A stretch of DNA of 14,534 bases, taken from an uncultured Lachnospiraceae bacterium. GTDB taxonomy: Bacteria > Bacillota > Clostridia > Lachnospirales > Lachnospiraceae. Position 1 is the stretch's first letter. Each line of letters starts with the position of its first letter. Below the pieces are notes generated by a model that saw only the letters and a list, made by a program, of their open reading frames with translations, did no database searches and had not been told where the DNA came from. The position numbers were made by a program, and so were the translations under genes. This document shows positions 7,293 to 12,085 of the stretch, piece by piece. The stretch covers positions 1-14,534 of the forward strand of contig CAJURU010000048.1 in assembly GCA_910588845.1 (NCBI GenBank), given 5' to 3'.

Positions 7293-8599
7293 TCATGTGA
7301 TACAAAATATCCATCGTAATTTCTGCCGCTTGCTGCCGGCAGCGTGTGTATCACTGTGGATGTTGGTGGCAAAGAAATAGGTATTGCCGTCAGTTTCAAC
7401 ATAACCGATAAACCAGCCGTTGATATCTTTGCCCTCTACGCGTCCGGTTCCCGTTTTTCCATAGAGCGTTCCAGCTTCGGATGAATACAGGCGGATGGAA
7501 TCTTCCACCGTCTTGGTATTTTCGGGTGAAAAGCCAAGGCGGTTGTTATGAAGGTCTGATAAAAGCATGACCTGTTCGACGGGTGAAATTTTCAGCGCGG
7601 ATTGCATCCAGTAAGCGGAGGCAGTTGTAGAGTGTGCGTCTGTGGCATTTGTTAATTGTGAGGCGGGGTCTGCGCCAAGGTCTTTATTTCCATATCCAAT
7701 TTCTTGCACATAATGATGGAGTGCAGATGCGCCGAGCCTATGATCTATCTCCTGAAAGTACCAGTTGACGGAGGATTGCATGGCAGAAGAAAGGGTTTGG
7801 TCTGCATTCCATGCTTCAAAGGGGTGGACGGCGCCATTCCATGCGAGAATAGAATTCTCTGGTGAAATAATATTTTCCTCCAATCCGAAGAGGGCGGTAT
7901 CGCAGGCGATTTCCCGGTCACTGCGCATTTCCTTTGTGGCGTACCATACCAGGGGATTAAACCAATAGAAAACGCAGGCAAGTTCCAGCAAATAATTAGC
8001 GCAATTATCTTTGTGCTTGTAATGTGAAAGTTCATGCAGCAGCATATATTGTATCGGGCAAAACGTATTCCTATCGGGTGCAGAGGAATGTTTCGCTTTA
8101 TATTCAGTTCGTGCAGGCAGTCATGATATAAGGCGAGGACTTCATTGTTTTGCAAGGGAAGCGCCGATTTTTTAATGGCTCTTAAACGGATGTGGGCTTT
8201 TATCATCACTACGACAACAGCTAGAATACCGGCCAGCCAAATCATGCACAGCACAAGGACGGCAGAGGATGACGTTTGTCTGCTTACAGAAAGTGCAAAG
8301 TCATTGAGCGGCGTTATTGGCTCAGACAGGGTTGTCCCTGTTGCTGTCTGTGAAAGACCTTTATGGTTTGGCAATACGATTTTTACCAGTTTTTCAAACC
8401 AGGAGAAAATTTGCGGAAAATTAAGTAGATTTACAGGTAGAAATGGAACGGTCAAAATACCAGCCCACATGTACCACAAATTGAATTGCATGCGGCTGGT
8501 TAAATGGTTAGTCAATAGTCGTTTTGTAATGACAAAGATACCGGTTATGGCGCAGAGAAAGAAATTGCACAGTAGGAAATGGATGACGAAATCAGTCAT
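7293..8599 (-). pseudogene. blaR1: BlaR1/MecR1-type beta-lactam sensor, broken by several deletions
   Basis: The front (8599 to about 8080) encodes the membrane part: segments at DFVIHFLLCNFFLCAITGIF, YMWAGILTVPFLPVNLL and VLCMIWLAGILAVVVVMI, then LNIKRNIPL. The reading frame then shifts, and from about 8070 the zinc protease site MLLHELSHYKHKD and KEMRSDREIACDTA follow. Directly after this comes LFGLEENIISPENS, which in the family lies just behind the STYK acylation motif of the penicillin-sensing domain. The linker, last membrane segment and SxxK serine are therefore gone, in frame. SVN and KTG motifs remain. Near 7330 another one-base shift seems to change the family ending (AAEITMDIL) into RQKLRWIFCIT. 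Total length is near 435 codons against 585 in S. aureus BlaR1. The start overlaps the end of blaI by 8 bases. It converges on the PBP gene, 10 bases apart. Confidence 0.85.
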
Positions 8600-8987
8600 G
8601 CGAATCCCTCCCTTCGCGTTTGCCTTTTTGCAGCGGCGAGCGCAGGGTATCTATTTCTGCGGCGGTGAGCTTGTCGTTTTCGATATAGGAAGAAACCATG
8701 GCAGTGATATCTCCATGATAAAAACGTTTGAGAAAAGAATGGCTTTGCTGACCGATATATTCCGTTTCTGCTATCAGCGGAGTGTAGACAAAAACCCTGC
8801 TCTGCTTTTCGTAAGAAAGCGCGCCCTTTGTCGCAAGACGTTTGATTAACGTCTGTATCGTCTTAGTGCTCCAGGCAGTCGTTTGGGTAAGTTTGTCTGT
8901 AATTCCGTTGGTGCTGATTGGCGCATATTTCCATACGATTTTCATGACTTCAAATTCTGCTTCCGATATCTGCGGTAGTGTTTTCAT
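8592..8987 (-). CDS. blaI: BlaI/MecI-family transcriptional repressor
   Basis: This intact 131-residue repressor has a winged-helix domain (residues about 7-72: ISEAEFEVMKIVW, then AWSTKTIQTLIKRLATKGAL and a wing) and a C-terminal dimerization helix region (about 75-120). It represses genes carrying TTAC-N4-GTAA operators until cleaved by the BlaR1 protease. I start at the ATG at 8987, which matches the family N-terminus (MK.LPQIS) and has GGTGG upstream; a longer open frame from 9050 would run through the promoter and operator. In MecI and BlaI the cut site is Asn101-Phe102; the aligned pair here is Ser100-Tyr101. With blaR1 and the PBP both broken, this is the only whole protein of the locus. 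It probably still represses its own promoter. Confidence 0.9.
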   Translation of the reverse strand: MKTLPQISEAEFEVMKIVWKYAPISTNGITDKLTQTTAWSTKTIQTLIKRLATKGALSYEKQSRVFVYTPLIAETEYIGQQSHSFLKRFYHGDITAMVSSYIENDKLTAAEIDTLRSPLQKGKREGRDSHD

Positions 8988-9004
8988 ATTTATCCACCAA
9001 AATC

Positions 9005-9016
9005 TTACGAATGTAA
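9005..9016. promoter_or_regulatory. BlaI operator in front of blaI (TTAC-N4-GTAA)
   Basis: TTACGAATGTAA is a perfect dyad just downstream of the blaI -10, around the expected transcription start. The flanks CT...TAT match operator B of the PBP gene, giving the shared word CTTAC-N4-GTAATAT. This points to autoregulation and a shared regulon. Confidence 0.75.
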
Positions 9017-9021
9017 TATAA

Positions 9022-9050
9022 ATTATAAGATATGGGGGATAATTTGTCAA
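9022..9050 (-). promoter_or_regulatory. Sigma-A promoter of blaI-blaR1
   Basis: On the minus strand TTGACA (9050-9045) and TATAAT (9027-9022) are both perfect consensus hexamers with a 17-base spacer. The -35 directly abuts the hicB stop codon (9051-9053). Confidence 0.85.
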
Positions 9051-9476
9051 TTATGAGTAAGGGGAGCGTTGTACGTTTAATACTTTCATCAGGGCGTCTT
9101 GCAATACTCTTGACACATTGATTTTGGCATGTTCTGCTTCATAATTCAGCCAGCTTGGGAGGGTTACATTCCTCCTTACCGTCTTGGTGTCGATTTTTCT
9201 TCGGTATTCTCCGAAGTCAATATCAACGAATGATATAATTGTATTGCCTTCTTCTGTAAAGGTTCCGTGATTAACATCTAATGAACGGATATCTGAGGGC
9301 AGAGGGATTTCTGTATTGTCATCCTTCATGGAAACACATTTCAATTCAATGGCGTCCCTTGCCATCTCAATGGCATTTGCCATATCTGTTCCCTCTGTTA
9401 AGATTTCTAAGTCGGGAACTTCCACTAATATCATGGTATCTGTTGTTGTAAAAAACACAGGATATACATTTTTCAT
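9051..9476 (-). CDS. hicB: HicB-family antitoxin with ribbon-helix-helix C-terminus
   Basis: This 141-residue protein matches HicB: an N-terminal degraded RNase-H-like domain (residues about 3-60: YPVFFTTTDTMILVEVPDLE, then AIEMARDAIELKC) that binds the toxin, and a C-terminal DNA-binding domain of the ribbon-helix-helix type (about 100-135: VRRNVTLPSWLNYEAEHAKI and VSRVLQDALMKVL). It would neutralize HicA mRNA interferase and repress its own operon. GGAGAG precedes the ATG. It lies 71 bases downstream of the hicA remnant, in the usual hicA-hicB order, and appears complete. Because hicA has a premature stop, HicB is an orphan antitoxin here, possibly kept as a regulator or not yet decayed. 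Confidence 0.85.
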   Translation of the reverse strand: MKNVYPVFFTTTDTMILVEVPDLEILTEGTDMANAIEMARDAIELKCVSMKDDNTEIPLPSDIRSLDVNHGTFTEEGNTIISFVDIDFGEYRRKIDTKTVRRNVTLPSWLNYEAEHAKINVSRVLQDALMKVLNVQRSPYS

Positions 9477-9497
9477 AGTTATCTCTCCATATATTTT

Positions 9498-9514
9498 TTA
9501 AAGTATAATATTAC
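9498..9514. repeat. 17-bp repeat in front of hicB (copy 2)
   Basis: TTAAAGTATAATATTAC matches the copy at 9733-9749 in 16 of 17 positions. It lies 21 bases before the hicB start, just upstream of its ribosome site, as copy 1 does for hicA. It could be a second binding site for HicB or a shared control element of the two leaders. Confidence 0.55.
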
Positions 9515-9547
9515 CAAAATAAATAAAATTGGTTTATCGGAAGTATC

Positions 9548-9718
9548 TTAAAGATTCCTTCGTTTGATGATTGCTTTTGCTAATCGTTCATCAATTTCTT
9601 TATGCCGGGGGACTTCTTCTTATTCTTTGCCTCTTGTATAAATATCATGATTATTCCCATGCCTTTCAAAGACAAAGCCCGCATTTTCCAGTTTCTTGAT
9701 TAAATCTCTTTGTTTCAT
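9548..9718 (-). pseudogene. hicA: HicA toxin gene with an in-frame stop codon
   Basis: Read from the ATG at 9718 (GGAGGA upstream), the frame gives MKQRDLIKKLENAGFVFERH, then GNNHDIYTRGKE, a TAA at codon 33 (9622-9620), then EEVPRHKEIDERLAKAIIKR and RNL before the true stop. The whole is 56 codons, the normal size of HicA, an mRNA-cleaving toxin with a dsRBD-like fold. The catalytic His (H24 in GNNHDIY) is present, but the product would end at 32 residues, losing the last strand and helix. In relatives a Tyr commonly stands where the stop is. No other lesion is seen, so this is a recent point inactivation. It was probably cotranscribed with hicB from the promoter at 9779-9807. Confidence 0.85.
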
Positions 9719-9731
9719 ACAATTCCTCCAA

Positions 9732-9755
9732 ATTAAAGTATAATGTTACTTTAAT
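9732..9755. promoter_or_regulatory. Inverted repeat in the hicA leader, containing repeat copy 1
   Basis: ATTAAAGTA at 9732-9740 and TACTTTAAT at 9747-9755 form a perfect 9-bp dyad with a 6-base gap, just before the hicA ribosome site. It contains the 17-bp word (9733-9749) that recurs in front of hicB. Ribbon-helix-helix HicB proteins bind such dyads, so it is a candidate operator; as RNA it could also form a hairpin near the ribosome site. Confidence 0.55.
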
Positions 9756-9778
9756 AAAATACCTCCTTGCGTTTTTTG

Positions 9779-9807
9779 ATTATACACATTTTATGTGTAT
9801 TTGCCAA
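9779..9807 (-). promoter_or_regulatory. hicA-hicB promoter with a palindrome in its spacer
   Basis: On the minus strand TTGGCA (9807-9802) and TATAAT (9784-9779) are 17 bases apart. The spacer and part of the -10 hold a perfect 8-bp dyad with a 3-base gap (ATACACAT / ATGTGTAT, 9782-9800), well placed to be the main HicB operator. The hicA start lies 60 bases downstream. Confidence 0.65.
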
Positions 9808-9869
9808 CTGTCGTGATGCATATTAAACACGAAAATTGTTTTTGCGTGTATAGTATGAACTAGCTTATA

Positions 9870-9898
9870 TTGTAAAGTGGCATAACTTGTGGTATATT
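9870..9898 (+). promoter_or_regulatory. Possible promoter of the hsdS remnant
   Basis: TTGTAA at 9870-9875 and TATATT at 9893-9898 have a 17-base spacer and precede the hsdS start at 9959 by about 60 bases. Both hexamers deviate from consensus. The rest of 9808-9958 holds no gene that I can see. Confidence 0.35.
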
Positions 9899-9958
9899 CT
9901 TGATTAGCATAGGGTGTGGTAAAAGAGCTGAAATCTCTGGAAAGTTCAGAGGTGTAGG

Positions 9959-11067
9959 ATGGCGGGAAGGAAGATAAAAGAGGAGTTATCTTTGGAGGAA
10001 AAACTGGTGCGGGCGCTGGTGTCGGTGGAGGAACAGCCGTATGAGTTGCTAGGGAATTGGTGTTGGACGAGAATAGAGGGGGGTATGTGAATTTGAACGA
10101 GGAATAACATTTCCAGCATCTGCAAAAGAAAGTGAGTTGACAAAAGATAATATACCCTGTCTGAGAACGGCAAATATTCAAGATGAATTAGAAAATTTAA
10201 TATAAGTAACTCAAACTTCGCATATAGATTTTAGCTATGCACCTTGCTACGAATTTTATTTTCGTAGCAAGGTACATAAGCACTTATTCAAGTGCGAAGT
10301 TTGAGTAAGTAAATATAAGTTATTTAAAAAATAACGTTGATAAATTAGTCAGGAAGGATAACATTATTTTGTCATCGGCCAATTCAAGGTAACTGGTAGG
10401 GAAAACATCATATGTATAAGATGTAAAACAACCTATATTACCAGAACAACGGCGGATTGTAGAGAAAATTGAGCATTTATATTCTAAGTTGAATGAAGTA
10501 AAGGAAAAGGCACAGAATCTGTTGGAAAGTTATGAATTAAGAATAACGTCTATCCTACATAAGGCTTTTAATGGAACGTTGTCTTTGTTGTGGAGTAAAA
10601 GCCAAGGGGAGACTGAACAGGATTGGTGTGTAAAAAACGAAAGGAAGTGTGTATCCCTAGAGCTGGATTTGCGTTTGATAGTAAAAAATTTCAAAATCAT
10701 GGGTGTCAAGTAGTCCGTATGGGAAATCTTTATGGTGGGGTATTAGACCTGTCTCGTTCACCAGCCTAAATTGATGAGAGTGAACTGAGTGAAAATGATA
10801 TTAAAAGAGCAAAAAATAAAAATTGTTGAAAATATTGAAATACAGGTTTCGTCATTTGAAGAGCAGAAAATAATTGCTGGAGTATTAAAAGAAATAACGA
10901 CGAAAGAACAAAGTGCCAGAGAATTAGCACAAAGCGCTTTGGATAAGGTGGATGTAATGAAAAAATCTATTTTTGCAAAAGCGTTCCGCGGGAAGCTAGG
11001 AACAAATAATCCAGAGGAAGAAAGTTCAATTGAACTATTAAAGCAGATTTTAGATAAAACAAATTAA
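9959..11067 (+). pseudogene. hsdS: Type I restriction-modification specificity subunit (HsdS), multiply disrupted
   Basis: HsdS chooses the DNA target of a type I restriction enzyme through two target-recognition domains. Pieces in family order are: MAGRKIKEELSLEEKL...EEQPYELLGNWCW (from 9959); EFERGITFPASAKE (10089, +1 frame); NISYLKNNVDKLVRKDNI then SSANSR-stop-LVGKTSYV (10312-10430); the central helix LPEQRRIVEKIEHLYSKLNE (10440-10560); PRAGFAFDSKKFQNHG then SRSPA-stop-IDESELSEND (second recognition domain, 10650-10790); and the conserved tail EEQKIIAGVLKEI...KKSIFAKAFRGKLGTNNPEEE (to 11067). Lesions are an extra G in a G6 run (10078-10083), several in-frame TAA codons, a palindromic insertion (10209-10306), an apparent deletion near 10432 and a frameshift near 10645. 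No hsdM or hsdR is in the window. The identification is firm; exact lesion borders are estimates. Confidence 0.85.
10209..10306. mobile_element. 98-bp palindromic MITE-like element inside hsdS
   Basis: The ends are perfect 14-bp inverted repeats (ACTCAAACTTCGCA at 10209-10222 and its complement at 10293-10306). An inner perfect 13-bp pair (ACCTTGCTACGAA at 10241-10253, complement at 10261-10273) closes on a 7-base loop. The direct repeat AAGTA abuts both ends (10204-10208 and 10307-10311), as expected for a 5-bp target duplication. Removing the element and one repeat (103 bases) puts the two flanking hsdS pieces in the same frame. It codes for nothing and would need a transposase supplied in trans. 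I do not recognise the family. Confidence 0.7.
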
Positions 11068-11128
11068 TATTTGCTTTACATTAAAAATGCCGATGAATTT
11101 TAAAGAACCATAAAAAAGGGGGATAACA

Positions 11129-12085
11129 ATGTCGGTAGCAGAGGAATATAGAAAGATATATGAGAAAGAAATATGTGGAGAGTTTAAACAAGAGATAGCG
11201 GTATATGATGAAGAAGATGAATTTTATGTTTATCAGCCTTTGAGCCATAATTGTACATATAGCTGTACTGCTGGATGCAACCATGACTGTTATAAAAGGT
11301 TAGGGCGCCTTATGAGAAAAAACATTATATTTTACTGCTATGGAGAGGAGGAGATTGTAACCAAATTTAAAAAGGGACGTCTTCAAGATTTAGCAAAAGC
11401 AATAAAGTCTGCATATAGATCGCGTTTACCAAAGCGTCAGCCTAAGCAGGATGGACTGCCGAGCGAAGTGTTATTAGATGCAATAATTCAATCAATTGTT
11501 CCTGATGCATATAAAATCGCAGTTAGGACAATATTCCGCCAGGATGACAATAATGAAATTAAGGGATATGATTTGACTTATTTTACAAATCAGGACGGAG
11601 AAATAACGTTGTGGTTAGGACAAGCAAAACTGGGAGGAAAGCAATATTGCAAAAATGGAATTTTAGAAGATTTAAAAATGAAATATGAGAAATTGTATCT
11701 GGCAAAACAGATATATTTCTTAGCGGACAAACCAATGGAACTTACCGAAGAAGGGAAACAGATTGCAGACTTATTAGATGAGTTAAATATATTAAATGCA
11801 GACAAAAGTGATAATATGCGTGCAGAACGATTGATGCAGTTTTTGGCGGAAAATAATATAAAAATATGTATTCCCTGTTTGTTGGCTTACGAAAAAAAAG
11901 AGGTATATAGGGATATATCTAAACTGAAAGAAAAAGTGGAAAGTGAAATCGGTTGGGCAAAAAAAGTATTTAAAGAGCATTTACAGTTTAATGATATAAA
12001 GCCCAGATTGATTTTTATTATATTTCCATTGGATGACGTGGATGCATTGAGAGGGGATGAAGGATTCTATGCAGAATTATGTTAA
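11129..12085 (+). CDS. hamA: HamA-like DUF1837 nuclease of a Hachiman defence system
   Basis: This 318-residue cytoplasmic protein carries the DUF1837/HamA effector pattern: a helix with conserved E113 (LPSEVLLDAIIQSIVP), R133 and R137, then GYD (D148) and WLGQAK (Q165, K167), which together read as the D...(E/Q)xK centre of a PD-(D/E)xK nuclease. In Hachiman (also AbpAB) HamA cuts DNA when the HamB helicase senses DNA damage or phage DNA, stopping phage growth. Residues 42-54 hold a regular four-cysteine cluster (C42, C46, C50, C54, with H40 and H52), a possible zinc site that I do not recall from the family. AGGGGG lies 6 bases before the ATG. It overlaps hamB by 17 bases, so the two are cotranslated. 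No convincing promoter was seen in 11068-11128. The base composition is AT-rich, unlike the first 9 kb, suggesting transfer. Confidence 0.82.
   Translation: MSVAEEYRKIYEKEICGEFKQEIAVYDEEDEFYVYQPLSHNCTYSCTAGCNHDCYKRLGRLMRKNIIFYCYGEEEIVTKFKKGRLQDLAKAIKSAYRSRLPKRQPKQDGLPSEVLLDAIIQSIVPDAYKIAVRTIFRQDDNNEIKGYDLTYFTNQDGEITLWLGQAKLGGKQYCKNGILEDLKMKYEKLYLAKQIYFLADKPMELTEEGKQIADLLDELNILNADKSDNMRAERLMQFLAENNIKICIPCLLAYEKKEVYRDISKLKEKVESEIGWAKKVFKEHLQFNDIKPRLIFIIFPLDDVDALRGDEGFYAELC

Noticed and set aside
8145..8849. A 234-codon plus-strand open frame
   Set aside because: It is the antisense of blaR1 and blaI, whose minus-strand readings have clear family motifs and ribosome sites.
9780..10181. A 133-codon minus-strand open frame over the hsdS start
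   Set aside because: It is the antisense of the hsdS N-terminus, has Pro- and Ser-rich low-complexity sequence, and the plus-strand reading matches HsdS.
10204..10311. Palindromic element as a terminator or CRISPR-like repeat
   Set aside because: It lies inside a gene remnant, has no T run and no repeated units; the abutting direct repeats fit insertion better.
9548..11067. Recoding of TAA as an amino acid
   Set aside because: Intact genes here (hamA, hamB, the PBP reading frame and others) end at TAA at the expected places, and the same remnants also contain frameshifts and deletions.
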